Of a stretch of 64,000 bases of DNA, positions 38,888-48,019 are shown one piece after another. The DNA is taken from positions 3,038,001 to 3,102,000 of the forward strand of contig NZ_CP133888.1 of assembly GCF_041228405.1 (NCBI RefSeq), written 5' to 3'. The DNA is from Salinilacustrithrix flava. GTDB lineage: Bacteria; Actinomycetota; Acidimicrobiia; Acidimicrobiales; Salinilacustritrichaceae. The notes under the pieces were generated by a model. It saw only the letters and a program-made list of their open reading frames with translations, was not told where the DNA came from and made no database searches. Positions within the stretch are counted from its first letter, which is position 1. The number at the start of each line of letters is the position of its first letter. The position numbers were made by a program, and so were the translations under genes.

Positions 38888-41536
38888 GTGGCACACGGCA
38901 CGATCGACCGCGAGCGATGGGGCCAAGACGTCGTCCTGGCCGACGGGTCCACGGTGCACATCCGCCCCATCGATCCCTCCGACGGGGACGCGCTGGTGGC
39001 GTTCCACGGCCGCCAGTCCCGCGAGTCGGTGTACTTCCGCTACTTCAGCCCGCGGCCGAACCTGTCCGACGAGGACATCCGCCACCTGACGACGGTCGAC
39101 GGAATCGACCGGATGGCCTTCGTCGCCGCACGCGACGACGAGATCCTCGGGGTGGCCCGCTACGACCGCTACCCGGACCGCCCCATCGCCGAGGTGGCCT
39201 TCTTCACCGACGATCAGATGGGCGGCAAGGGCATCGCCACCCTGCTGCTCGAGTACCTGGCCGCCTACGGCCGCGAGATCGGCATCAGCCGGTTCGAGGC
39301 CACCGTGCTGCCGTCGAACCGGCGCATGGTGCGGGTGTTCCAGGCCGCCGGCTACGGCGCGTCGAGCGCGTTCTCCGACGGCGTCATCGAGGTCACCTTC
39401 GACATCGAGCCGAGCGAGGAGGCGGCGCAGGCCATGGCCGAGCGGGCCCGCCGGGCGGAGCGCCAGTCGGTGGTCCGCCTGCTCGAGCCCCGCGCCGTGG
39501 CCGTGGTCGGTGCCGGGCGGAACCCGCGCAGCATCGGGCACCGGGTGCTGCGCAGCCTGCTGGGCGGGCCGTTCCACGGGCCGGTGTACCCGGTCCACCC
39601 CGAGGCCGACGCAGTCGCCGGCGTGAAGGCGTTCCGCAGCGTGACCGAGCTGCCCGACGAGATCGACGTCGCCGTCGTGTGCGTGCCGGCCGCCGAGGCG
39701 AACCAGGTCATCGAGGACTGCGGCCGGGCCAGGGTCGCAGCAGCCATCGTGATCTCCGCCGGGTTCGCCGAGACCGGCCCGGAGGGCAAGGCCCGCCAGG
39801 AGGAGCTGCTGGCCACGGCCCGGCGGTTCGGCGTGCGCATCCTCGGCCCCAACTGCCTCGGCGTCATCAACACCGACCCCGACATCCGCTTCCAGGCGAC
39901 CTTCGCCGGCATCGTGCCCAAGCCGGGCCGGGTCGGCCTGCTCAGCCAGTCGGGCACGCTCGGCGCGGTGATCCTCGGCCACGCCCGCGACGCCGGCCTC
40001 GGCATCTCCAGCTTCGTGGCGGTGGGCAACAAGGCCGACCTGTCGGGCAACGACATGCTCCTGTACTGGCTGGACGACGACCGCACCGATGTCGTGCTGC
40101 TCTACCTCGAGTCCTTCGGCAACCCCCGCCGGTTCGGCCGCAACGTCCGCCAGGTCGCCGCCCGCAAGCCGGTCTTCGCCGTGCGCACCGGCGCGGTGAT
40201 GGATGCCCTGATCGCCGAGGAGCAGGCCGAGGACTGGCTGGACGACGCCACCATCGACGCCCTGCTCCGCCAGACCGGGGTGGTCCGCGTCCCCACGGTC
40301 ACCTCGCTGCTGAACGCGGCGATCGTGGCCGAGAACCAGCCCGTGCCGGCCGGCAACGGCGTCGTGGTCATCGGCAACAGCGGCGGCAGCGCGTCCATGG
40401 CCGCCGACGCCTGCGTCAACGCCGGGCTGCGGATGGTGACGCTGTCCGAGCAGACGCTGGCCGCCATCGACGAGGTCCGCCTCCACGGTCGTCGCACCAC
40501 CAACCCGGTCGACCTGGCCTTCGACGCATCGCCCGCGGACTACCGGACCGTGCTCGACGCGGTGCTCGTGGACCCGGAGGTCGACGTCGCCCTCGTGGTG
40601 CACGCGCCCGACGACCCCGACGAGCCCGGCGAGGTCGCGGCCGCCCTCGACCAGGCGGTCGCCGAGCACCCGGCCAGCACCGTCGTGTCCTGCATCTACG
40701 GGCAACGGACCACGGTCACCGACGGCGGCGTGCCGATGTTCGCCTTCCCCGACGACGCGGCCTACGCGCTCGGTTGGGTGGCGCGCTACGGGGTGTGGCG
40801 CTCCGCCGAGCTGTCCGGCGAGGTGCTCGCCTGTCCGACGTCGGACGAGGTCGTGACCCTGGTCGAGCGCCTGCTCGCCGACGACGAGCGGATCGAGCTG
40901 GAGCCGGACGCGGCCCGAGGGCTCCTGCGCGCCGGCGGCATCGAGGTCGTGCCGGTCACGGTCGTGCGCAGCCCGGACGACCTCGAGGGCCTGGAGGTCA
41001 GCGGCCGCGTGGCCCTGAAGGCCGAGGCCCACGACGTGGGCGCCACCACCCAGCGCCGGGGAGTGGCGCTCGACCTGCACGACCACGATGACGTGCTGGC
41101 CGCCGCCGCCGCCATCGTCGAGGGCATGGGCGACGATGCGTGGCCGATGGTGGTGCAGGAGATGGTCGAGTCGGGCGTCGACGTCCGCATCAGCATCGCC
41201 ACCCACCCCGTCGTCGGTCCGGTCGTGCGCCTGGGCCCGGGCGGCGGCGCGGGTCGCTTCGCCCCCTCACCCCGTCGGGTGCTGCCCCTCACCGACCAGG
41301 GCGCGGACGAGCTCATCACCGAGTCCGGTCTGCACGAGGTGCTCGACGACGACAGCCGCCGCCACGTGACCGAGCTCGTGCGCCGCCTGTGCGCCATCGT
41401 CGACGCCGCACCGGAGGTCACCGAGCTCACATGCGACCCGGTCATCGTCCGCGCCGACGGCGCCGACGTCATCGAGGTGCGGGCCACGCTCGCCGACGTC
41501 GCCGCCGACGACGTCCCCCTCGTCCGCCGCCTGTGA
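38888..41536 (+). CDS. GNAT acetyltransferase fused to ADP-forming acyl-CoA synthetase (Pat-like)
   Basis: This 882-residue protein has an N-terminal GNAT domain (near residues 20-170, with VAFFTDDQMGGKGIATLLLE as the acetyl-CoA loop). A CoA-binding domain (VAVVGAGRNPRSIGHRVL, near 190-300), a ligase-CoA domain (GLLSQSGTLG and LYLESFGNPRRF, near 330-490) and a C-terminal ATP-grasp domain (near 660-880) follow. The fusion is typical of protein lysine acetyltransferases (Pat) of metabolic enzymes such as acyl-CoA synthetases. The acetyltransferase end is N-terminal here, unlike enterobacterial PatZ. In the PatZ type the synthetase part is inactive. The start is GTG 38888. Confidence 0.9.
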   Translation: MAHGTIDRERWGQDVVLADGSTVHIRPIDPSDGDALVAFHGRQSRESVYFRYFSPRPNLSDEDIRHLTTVDGIDRMAFVAARDDEILGVARYDRYPDRPIAEVAFFTDDQMGGKGIATLLLEYLAAYGREIGISRFEATVLPSNRRMVRVFQAAGYGASSAFSDGVIEVTFDIEPSEEAAQAMAERARRAERQSVVRLLEPRAVAVVGAGRNPRSIGHRVLRSLLGGPFHGPVYPVHPEADAVAGVKAFRSVTELPDEIDVAVVCVPAAEANQVIEDCGRARVAAAIVISAGFAETGPEGKARQEELLATARRFGVRILGPNCLGVINTDPDIRFQATFAGIVPKPGRVGLLSQSGTLGAVILGHARDAGLGISSFVAVGNKADLSGNDMLLYWLDDDRTDVVLLYLESFGNPRRFGRNVRQVAARKPVFAVRTGAVMDALIAEEQAEDWLDDATIDALLRQTGVVRVPTVTSLLNAAIVAENQPVPAGNGVVVIGNSGGSASMAADACVNAGLRMVTLSEQTLAAIDEVRLHGRRTTNPVDLAFDASPADYRTVLDAVLVDPEVDVALVVHAPDDPDEPGEVAAALDQAVAEHPASTVVSCIYGQRTTVTDGGVPMFAFPDDAAYALGWVARYGVWRSAELSGEVLACPTSDEVVTLVERLLADDERIELEPDAARGLLRAGGIEVVPVTVVRSPDDLEGLEVSGRVALKAEAHDVGATTQRRGVALDLHDHDDVLAAAAAIVEGMGDDAWPMVVQEMVESGVDVRISIATHPVVGPVVRLGPGGGAGRFAPSPRRVLPLTDQGADELITESGLHEVLDDDSRRHVTELVRRLCAIVDAAPEVTELTCDPVIVRADGADVIEVRATLADVAADDVPLVRRL

Positions 41537-41540
41537 CGGG

Positions 41541-42665
41541 CTACCTCGGCAGCCCCAAGACGCGCTCGCCGAGGATGTTGCGCAGGATCTCCACGGTGCC
41601 GCCCATGATGATGTAGCCCGGGGCGTAGCAGATGTTGCGGGCGACCCGGCGGCGCAGGCCCTCGTCGGCGAGGGTGGCGTGGGGGCCCAGGACCCGTCCG
41701 CAGAAGTTCGCGACCTTCACCTCGAACTCGGTGCCGATGGTCTTGGTCGCGGCCGAGAAGCCCTGCGGTGCCTGCTGGAGCGTCTCGCGCAGCACGAGCA
41801 GGCGTCCGATGCGGTACATCGACTCGATCTCGGCGATCTCCTGGCGCAGGTTCGGATCCTCGAGGCCGCCGTGGGCCCGGAGGAAGTCGAGGCAGTCCTC
41901 GTACAGGCGCTTGTTGGACACGAGCCGGTCGATGCCGCCGCGCTCGTGCTCCATCTGGCGCATGACCTGCTTGAAGGAGTTGTTCTCGGTGCCGACCATG
42001 TTCCCCGCCGGCACGCGCACGTCGTCGAAGTAGATCTCGCAGAAGTGGTCGTCGTCGGTCATGTCCCGGATGGGCTTCACGGTGATGCCGGGCGAGGTCA
42101 TGTCGACGATGAACTCCGACAGGCCCTTGTGCTTGGGGGCGTCGGGGTCGGTGCGGGCGATGAGGTAGCACCAGTCGGCCTGGGCGCCGCCGGAGTTCCA
42201 GATCTTCTGGCCGTTGACCACCCACTCGTCGCCGTCGCGCACGGCGTTGGTGCGCAGGGAGGCGACGTCGGAGCCGGCGTCGGGCTCGGACATGCCGATG
42301 CACCACATCGACTCGGCGGCGATGATGCCCGGCAGCCAGCGCTCCCGCTGCTCCGGCGTGCCGAACTGCAGCAGGGTCGGGCCCATCTGGCGGTCGGCGA
42401 ACCACGAGCTGGCGATCGGCGCGCCCTCGGCGATGAGGGCCTCGTAGACGACGAAGCGCTCGAGGGCCGAGCGGCCGCCACCGCCGAACTCCGTCGGCCA
42501 CGTCATGCCGATCCAACCCCGCGCCGCCAGCTCCTTGGCGAACGCGTCATCGGGCTGGGCGATCCAGGAGTCCTCCTTGAACCAGCGGCCCTCGGTGGCC
42601 TTGCGGCCCACCTCATGGGCCTCGTCGGCGAGGGCGAGCAGCTCCGGCGACCACGAGAAGTCCAT
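41541..42665 (-). CDS. acyl-CoA dehydrogenase
   Basis: This 374-residue classical acyl-CoA dehydrogenase has TWPTEFGGGGRSALERFV in the N-terminal domain, CIGMSEPDAGSDVASLRTNAVR (FAD/substrate loop) in the middle and a helical C-terminus ending GGTVEILRNILGERVLGLP. It oxidises acyl-CoA in a beta-oxidation-like step. The ATG at 42665 is used; a longer frame lacks family similarity. It is divergent from the sulfotransferase, with 34 bp between starts. Confidence 0.92.
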   Translation of the reverse strand: MDFSWSPELLALADEAHEVGRKATEGRWFKEDSWIAQPDDAFAKELAARGWIGMTWPTEFGGGGRSALERFVVYEALIAEGAPIASSWFADRQMGPTLLQFGTPEQRERWLPGIIAAESMWCIGMSEPDAGSDVASLRTNAVRDGDEWVVNGQKIWNSGGAQADWCYLIARTDPDAPKHKGLSEFIVDMTSPGITVKPIRDMTDDDHFCEIYFDDVRVPAGNMVGTENNSFKQVMRQMEHERGGIDRLVSNKRLYEDCLDFLRAHGGLEDPNLRQEIAEIESMYRIGRLLVLRETLQQAPQGFSAATKTIGTEFEVKVANFCGRVLGPHATLADEGLRRRVARNICYAPGYIIMGGTVEILRNILGERVLGLPR

Positions 42666-42699
42666 GCTCGGGGACGCTACAGGTAGGTTCTGCGCCGCC

Positions 42700-43611
42700 G
42701 TGAGTCGCCGCATCGTCTACGTCGTCGGGAAGGGCCGGAGCGGGTCGACCCTGCTGGACGACCTCCTCGGCACGGTCCCTGGGGTCGCCTCGCTGGGCGA
42801 GCTGCGCCTCCTGTGGTCCCGCGGCTTCACCCCGGGCTACCGGTGCGCGTGCGGTGAGCTGGTCGCCGACTGCCCGGTGTGGTCCGGTGCCGTCGTCGAC
42901 GCCATCGGCTCCACGTCCGCCGACGCGCTGGCCGAGGTCGACGCCCTCCAGGACCGGGTGCTGTCGTGGTCACACGTGCCCCGGCTGCTCGCCCGCGGAC
43001 CGGGCGATGACGACCGCGCCCTCGGCGAGGTGATGGGCCGCCTCTACGCCTCGCTGGCCGAGCGCCTGGACGCCGAGGTGCTGGTCGACTCCTCGAAGTG
43101 GCCGCTGCCGCCCGGCGCCTTCGACGTGGTGCCTGGGTTCGAGGCCTGGGTGCTGCACCTGGTGCGCGATCCGCGGGCCGTGGCGCACAGCTACCAGCGG
43201 CGCAAGGGCGGCGACGGCCAGCCCGAGCTGCCCCGCTTCGGGGCGCTGCACACCTCGCTGTCCTGGGGCGCCCGCAACGCCGCGGCCGAGCTCGGCCGGC
43301 GACCCGTCCCCGCCGAGCGGTTCCGTCGGATCCGCTACGAGGACCTCGCCGCCGACCCGCGAGGGACGCTGCGGTCGCTGGGGGAGTGGCTCGGCATCGG
43401 CGACGCCGACCGCGCCTTCGTCGACGACCGCACGGTGCGGCTGGGCGAGGCCCACCTCGTGGGCGGCAACCCCCGCCGGCTGGATCGGGGCGACATCGAG
43501 ATCCGGGCCGACCAGGAGTGGTCGGGCGGGTCCGCCTCGCGCAGCCAGCGCCTCGTCGGCGCGCTCACCGCGCCGCTCCGAGGCCGGTACGGCTACCCGG
43601 GGTCGCGCTGA
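42700..43611 (+). CDS. PAPS-dependent sulfotransferase
   Basis: This 303-residue protein has a sulfotransferase P-loop near its N-terminus (VGKGRSGSTLLDDLLGTVPG, binding the 5'-phosphosulfate) and the 3'-phosphate-binding segment HLVRDPRAVAHSYQRRK. RIRYEDLAADPRGTLRSL is typical of the family. Sulfate is moved from PAPS to a hydroxyl or amine of a glycan, lipid or small molecule; the acceptor is not known. Its stop overlaps the start of the next gene (TGATG), indicating coupling with a glycosyltransferase-like protein. Confidence 0.88.
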   Translation: MSRRIVYVVGKGRSGSTLLDDLLGTVPGVASLGELRLLWSRGFTPGYRCACGELVADCPVWSGAVVDAIGSTSADALAEVDALQDRVLSWSHVPRLLARGPGDDDRALGEVMGRLYASLAERLDAEVLVDSSKWPLPPGAFDVVPGFEAWVLHLVRDPRAVAHSYQRRKGGDGQPELPRFGALHTSLSWGARNAAAELGRRPVPAERFRRIRYEDLAADPRGTLRSLGEWLGIGDADRAFVDDRTVRLGEAHLVGGNPRRLDRGDIEIRADQEWSGGSASRSQRLVGALTAPLRGRYGYPGSR

Positions 43612-44702
43612 TGCGGGTGCTGTTCGACATCGTGCACCCGGCCCACGTGCACTTCTACCGCCACCTCCACGACCTGCTCCGCGACGAGGGCCACGAGACG
43701 CTGGTCGTCGCCCGGGACAAGGAGGTCACCCTCGACCTGCTCGGCGCCTTCGGGATGCCGCATGAGTGGACCGGCCACGCCGGCGCCAAGTCGACCCTGG
43801 CCCGGGCCGCCGAGCTCGTCACGCGGGACGTCGCCCTCACCCGCTGGGCCCGCCGCTTCCGACCCGACGTCGTGCTCACCCGCAATCCCGCCGGCGTCCA
43901 CGCCGGGCGCCTCGTCGGCGCCTGGACCGTGTACGACAGCGTCGACGGGCGGGCCGCCGGCGTGCACTTCCAGCTCGGTGCCCCGCTGGCCCACGTGATC
44001 ACGTCGCCGAACTGGCTGGACGAGGACTACGGCCCCCGCCACCGCCGCTACCGGGGGCCCAAGGAGCTCGCCTACCTGCATCCGGGCCGGTTCACGGCGG
44101 ATCCCGGTGTGCGGGCCGAGCTCGGCGTCCCGGACGGCCAGCCCCTGTTCGTGGGCCGCTTCGTGGCCAACGACGCCGTCCACGACGCCCACACCGTCGG
44201 CCTCGACACCGCCCAGCGCGCCGCGCTCGTCGAGCGCCTGCAGGCGCGGGGTCACGTGGTCATCTCCAGCGAGGAGGCGCTGCCCGACGAGCTCGAGCCG
44301 CTCCGCTACCGACTCGGGCCGGAGCGCATCCACCACGTGCTCGCCGCCGCCGACCTCTTCGTCGGCGACTCCGGCTCCATGGCCGCCGAGGCCGGCGTGC
44401 TCGGCACGCCGGCGCTGCGGCTGTCGTCCTGGGTCGGGCCGGTGCGCGGCTACCTCGGTCGGATGGAGCGCGACTACGGCCTGGTCCGGTGCTTCACGCC
44501 CGACACCCGGGCCGGCTTCGACGCCGCCCTCGGCGAGGTGCTCGCCGACCTACCGGCGGCCAAGGCCGGCGCGCAGGCGGCGGCCGCCCGCTTGATCACC
44601 GACTGCGACGACGTCACCGCCTGGTACCGGGCCCTGCTCGACGAGCTGGTCGCCCGCCCCGAGGCTCCCGGCCGACGCCGGTTCCTCCGCGGCACCCCCT
44701 GA
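43611..44702 (+). CDS. DUF354 / glycosyltransferase-B-like protein
   Basis: This 363-residue protein matches the DUF354 family, which has a GT-B-like fold: MRVLFDIVHPAHVHFYRHL, then RFRPDVVLTRNPAG, and a C-terminal ADLFVGDSGSMAAEAGVLGT. That last segment resembles the nucleotide-sugar end of GT-B enzymes. It is translationally coupled to the sulfotransferase, so both may act on the same surface glycan or lipid. The activity is unproven. Confidence 0.8.
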   Translation: MRVLFDIVHPAHVHFYRHLHDLLRDEGHETLVVARDKEVTLDLLGAFGMPHEWTGHAGAKSTLARAAELVTRDVALTRWARRFRPDVVLTRNPAGVHAGRLVGAWTVYDSVDGRAAGVHFQLGAPLAHVITSPNWLDEDYGPRHRRYRGPKELAYLHPGRFTADPGVRAELGVPDGQPLFVGRFVANDAVHDAHTVGLDTAQRAALVERLQARGHVVISSEEALPDELEPLRYRLGPERIHHVLAAADLFVGDSGSMAAEAGVLGTPALRLSSWVGPVRGYLGRMERDYGLVRCFTPDTRAGFDAALGEVLADLPAAKAGAQAAAARLITDCDDVTAWYRALLDELVARPEAPGRRRFLRGTP

Positions 44703-44855
44703 ACGAAGTGGCAGTTCCCACGTCACGCGGTGGCCGGCGGTGTGACAGCAGCACTGCCAGTTTCAGTCGATCGGATGCCCGGAATGCGGCAAAGATCCTG
44801 GGGTGACGGGCGGCACGGCTGGTTACGGATTCCGGAAGCAAGGACATCACGATCA

Positions 44856-44895
44856 CCGGGCTCTGGCGCTCCAATGGTGTGGCGCCGGAGCCCGG
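44856..44895. terminator. long imperfect hairpin between convergent genes
   Basis: Bases 44856-44869 pair with 44882-44895 (13 of 14 matched, loop of 12). GACATC (44843-44848) and GATGTC (44896-44901) add an outer stem after a 7-base bulge. It lies between the DUF354 stop (44702) and the SCO6745-like stop (44902) and probably serves both strands. Confidence 0.7.
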
Positions 44896-44901
44896 GATGT
44901 C

Positions 44902-45741
44902 TCAGCCGGCGGACATCCCGGCGAACACCGCTCTGGACCACGGCCGGACGAGCTCGCGCAGCTCGGCGCCCTCGTCGTCGGTCAGATGCGACCACGCCGG
45001 TGCAGCCAGGCGGTCGGTGCGGTCCTCGATCTGCTGGCGCAGGTCCCGCCCGGCGTCGGTGAACGACCCGTCGGCGTCGAGCAGCCCCCGAGCGACCAGC
45101 CCGTCGACCGCAAGCGCCCACTCGGTGTCGGGCCACGCCCGGGTGGCCTTCAGCACGTCGGCGCCGACATCGCCGGAGGCCGCGTGCACGACGAGGGCCT
45201 CGAGCCCGGAGAGCTCTGCATCGACCAGCGCGACCAGGTGGCCGTCGCCCCGGTACTCCCGCAGCGCGGTGATCGCCCACCACACGCGCAGGTGGTCGTC
45301 CTCGGGGACGGGCAGGGCCGCGTGGGCGGCGGCGAGGGGTCGACCGACGCAGCGCTCCAGCAGCCCGGCGGTGGCCTGCTCGGCCAGGTCGGCGGCGCGG
45401 GTCATCTCGGATGAGGTGACGGCATCGCCGAGCCGATCTCGCAGCACGCGGTCGACGGCCCGGTGGCGGGCGGCGAGCACGTCGGGGACGTCGATGCCCT
45501 CGGGGACCCCGTCCATGGCGTGGAGCACCAGCGACGGGTTGAAGTTGTAGAAGGTGGCGACGACCGTGGCGGCCGACACCCGACCCATCGCCGCCGACCG
45601 GGACAGGAAGTAGCCGGTGCGGCCCTTGACGCCGAGGGCGGCGTACTCCTCGGTCGCCTCGGGGGCGAAGTAGATGAACCCGTGGTACGGCTCGAGGGTC
45701 CGCCAGCACTTGCGGGCCCGGGTCGCGTCGGCCGCGGTCAC
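44902..45741 (-). CDS. SCO6745 family protein
   Basis: This 279-residue helical protein matches the actinobacterial SCO6745 family. It begins ARKCWRTLEPYHGFIYFAPE and contains GRTGYFLSRSAAMGRVSAATVVATFYNFNP, with a winged-helix-like C-terminal region. It has no established function. GTG 45741 overlaps the oxidoreductase stop by 4 bases, putting it last in a gltA-oxidoreductase-SCO6745 operon. Confidence 0.85.
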   Translation of the reverse strand: MTAADATRARKCWRTLEPYHGFIYFAPEATEEYAALGVKGRTGYFLSRSAAMGRVSAATVVATFYNFNPSLVLHAMDGVPEGIDVPDVLAARHRAVDRVLRDRLGDAVTSSEMTRAADLAEQATAGLLERCVGRPLAAAHAALPVPEDDHLRVWWAITALREYRGDGHLVALVDAELSGLEALVVHAASGDVGADVLKATRAWPDTEWALAVDGLVARGLLDADGSFTDAGRDLRQQIEDRTDRLAAPAWSHLTDDEGAELRELVRPWSRAVFAGMSAG

Positions 45742-46682
45742 GAGGCCAGCAGCACGATCTTGCCGAGCTTGCCGCCCTCGGCGAAGCGGTCGAAGGCCGC
45801 CTCGGCGTCGGCCATCGGGAACGTCGCCTCCACGGGCACCGTGAGCGCGCCGGTCTCGACGTGGGGCAGCACGTGGCGGATCATCGCCTGGGCCGCGTCG
45901 GCCTTCTCCTCCAGCGGGCGGGACCGCAGGGTCGAGGCCCGGATCGTGCCCCGCTTCTGCATCAGGTCGACCAGGGAGAGCTCGGTCTTCGGGCCGGCGC
46001 CGACGCCGATCACCATGATCCGGCCCCAGGTCGCCAGCGCGGTGATGTTGCCCGGCCAGTTCGGGGCGCCGACCAGCTCGAGGATCACGTCGTAGGGGCC
46101 GGCGTCGACGAAGTCCTCCGGCAGCACGACGCGCTGCGCCCCGAGCGACGCCACGGTGTCGTGGTGCTCGGGGTTGCGGACGGTGGCGGTGACCTGCGCG
46201 CCGGCGGCCGCAGCCAGCTGGACCGCGGCGGTGCCGACGCCGCCGGCGGCGCCATGGATGCAGACCCGTTCGCCCATGGAGAGGCCGACCTGGGAGAACA
46301 GGGCGTCGTGCGCGGTGGTGAAGGTCTCGGCGAAGCCGCCGGCCTGCTCCCACGACAGCGACTCGGGCACGGGCAGGAGGTGGCGCTCGTGGACCACGGC
46401 CAGCTCGGCCATGCCACCGCCACCGACGACGGCCATGACCCGGTCGCCCTCGGCGAAGGCGGTGGCGCCGGGGCCGAGCCCGACCACCTCACCGGCCAGC
46501 TCGAGGCCGGGGATGTCGGCCGGGCTGCCGGGCGGGGCGGGGTAGAAGCCCATCACCTGGAGCCGATCGGCGGCGTTGATGCCCGCGGCCCGCACGCGCA
46601 CGAGCACCTCGCCCGTACCCGGCACCGGGTCGGGGGCCTCGGCCCAGTGGATCGCCTTGTCGCGGATCGTGACCGCGCGCAC
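45738..46682 (-). CDS. zinc-independent quinone oxidoreductase (medium-chain dehydrogenase/reductase)
   Basis: This 314-residue MDR enzyme is NADPH-dependent. It has VRAAGINAADRLQVMGFYP in the N-terminal domain and the Rossmann motif GAAGGVGTAAVQLAAAAGAQV near residues 150-170. It lacks the zinc-binding Cys/His of alcohol dehydrogenases, which fits the quinone oxidoreductase group (QOR-like). FDRFAEGGKLGKIVLLAS is the usual C-terminus. GTG 46682 starts 2 bp after the citrate synthase stop. Confidence 0.88.
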   Translation of the reverse strand: MRAVTIRDKAIHWAEAPDPVPGTGEVLVRVRAAGINAADRLQVMGFYPAPPGSPADIPGLELAGEVVGLGPGATAFAEGDRVMAVVGGGGMAELAVVHERHLLPVPESLSWEQAGGFAETFTTAHDALFSQVGLSMGERVCIHGAAGGVGTAAVQLAAAAGAQVTATVRNPEHHDTVASLGAQRVVLPEDFVDAGPYDVILELVGAPNWPGNITALATWGRIMVIGVGAGPKTELSLVDLMQKRGTIRASTLRSRPLEEKADAAQAMIRHVLPHVETGALTVPVEATFPMADAEAAFDRFAEGGKLGKIVLLAS

Positions 46683-46684
46683 GC

Positions 46685-47953
46685 TCAGCGCTCGCTGATC
46701 GGCACGTACGGGCGCTCGCCGGCGCCGGTGTAGAGCTGGCGGGGGCGGGCGATGCGCTGGTCCTGCTCGATGAGCTCCTGCCAGTGCGCCAGCCAGCCGG
46801 CCGTGCGGGGGATGGCGAACAGCACGGTGAACATCTCCGTCGGGAAGCCCATCGCCTGGTAGATGAGGCCGGAGTAGAAGTCGACGTTCGGGTAGAGCTT
46901 GCGGCTGATGAAGTAGTCGTCGGAGAGCGCGACCTCCTCCAGCTTCAGCGCGATGTCGAGCAGCGGGTTCTTGCCCGTGACCTCGAAGACCTCGTCCGCG
47001 GTCTGCTTGATGATCTGGGCCCGGGGGTCGTAGTTCTTGTACACCCGGTGGCCGAAGCCCTGGAGGCGGCCCTTGCCCTGCTTCACCGACTCCACGAAGG
47101 CGGGCACGTTGTCGGGGCTGCCGATCTCGGTGAGCATCTTGATGACGGCCTCGTTGGCGCCGCCGTGGCGGGGTCCGTAGAGGGCGGCGGCGGCCGCGGC
47201 GGTGGCCGAGTACGGGTCGGCGTGGCTCGAGCCCACGACCCGCATGGCGGTGGTGCCGCAGTTCTGCTCGTGGTCGGCGTGGAGGATGAACAGCACGTCG
47301 AGGGCCTTGGCCAGCGCCGGGTTGGCGTCGTAGCGGGGCTCGGCGACCTTCCACATGGTGGACAGGAAGTTGGCCGAGAAGCTCAGGCTGTTGTCCGGGT
47401 AGACGAAGGGCATGCCGACGCTGAAGCGGTAGGCGGCGGCGGCCAGCGTGGGCATCTTGGCGATGAGGCGGGTGATCTGCTTGTAGCGGACCTCCTCGTC
47501 GAAGATGTCCTTGGCGTTCTCGTAGAAGGTGGACAGCGCGGCCACCGAGGAGACCAGCATCCCCATCGGGTGGGCGTCGTAGTGGAAGCCCTCGAGGAAC
47601 CGCTTGCGCATGTTCTCGTGGATGTAGGTGTGGTACGTGATGTCGTGCGTCCACTGCTCGAGCTGCTCGGTGGTGGGCAGCTCGCCGAAGATCAGCAGGT
47701 AGGCGACCTCCAGGTAGGTGGAGTGCTCGGCCAGCTGCTCGATCGGGTAGCCCCGGTAGCGCAGGATGCCGGCGTCGCCGTCGATGTCGGTGATGGCGCT
47801 GCGGGTGGCGGCGGTGGCCGTGAAGGCCTCATCCTCGAACCAGACCCCCGGGAGCAGCTTCTTGAACGGCTCCGAGCTGATGCCGCCGTACTCGATCGGG
47901 ATCTCGACGGACTCGCCCGTGCGGTTGTCGGTGATCGTGATGGACTCGCCCAC
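46685..47953 (-). CDS. gltA: citrate synthase
   Basis: This 422-residue enzyme condenses acetyl-CoA with oxaloacetate in the TCA cycle. Catalytic His in HADHEQNCGTTAMR, a second His in GFGHRVYKNYDPR and the Asp in VDFYSGLIYQAM are all present. It is of the type II (hexameric, GltA) length. The start is GTG 47953. It heads a three-gene operon with the quinone oxidoreductase and the SCO6745-like gene. A LysR-type regulator gene lies upstream in the same direction, 67 bp away. Confidence 0.95.
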   Translation of the reverse strand: MGESITITDNRTGESVEIPIEYGGISSEPFKKLLPGVWFEDEAFTATAATRSAITDIDGDAGILRYRGYPIEQLAEHSTYLEVAYLLIFGELPTTEQLEQWTHDITYHTYIHENMRKRFLEGFHYDAHPMGMLVSSVAALSTFYENAKDIFDEEVRYKQITRLIAKMPTLAAAAYRFSVGMPFVYPDNSLSFSANFLSTMWKVAEPRYDANPALAKALDVLFILHADHEQNCGTTAMRVVGSSHADPYSATAAAAAALYGPRHGGANEAVIKMLTEIGSPDNVPAFVESVKQGKGRLQGFGHRVYKNYDPRAQIIKQTADEVFEVTGKNPLLDIALKLEEVALSDDYFISRKLYPNVDFYSGLIYQAMGFPTEMFTVLFAIPRTAGWLAHWQELIEQDQRIARPRQLYTGAGERPYVPISER

Positions 47954-48019
47954 GCTGGGTGCCCCTTGTGTCGCAGTCGGTCGGTGGTCGGGTCGGAGAC
48001 TACGCGGTGGGAGCAGTGG

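Noticed and set aside
38531..41206. 891-codon minus-strand open frame opposite the GNAT fusion
   Set aside because: Gly/Asp/His-rich shadow without domain signatures; the plus strand carries a multi-domain enzyme.
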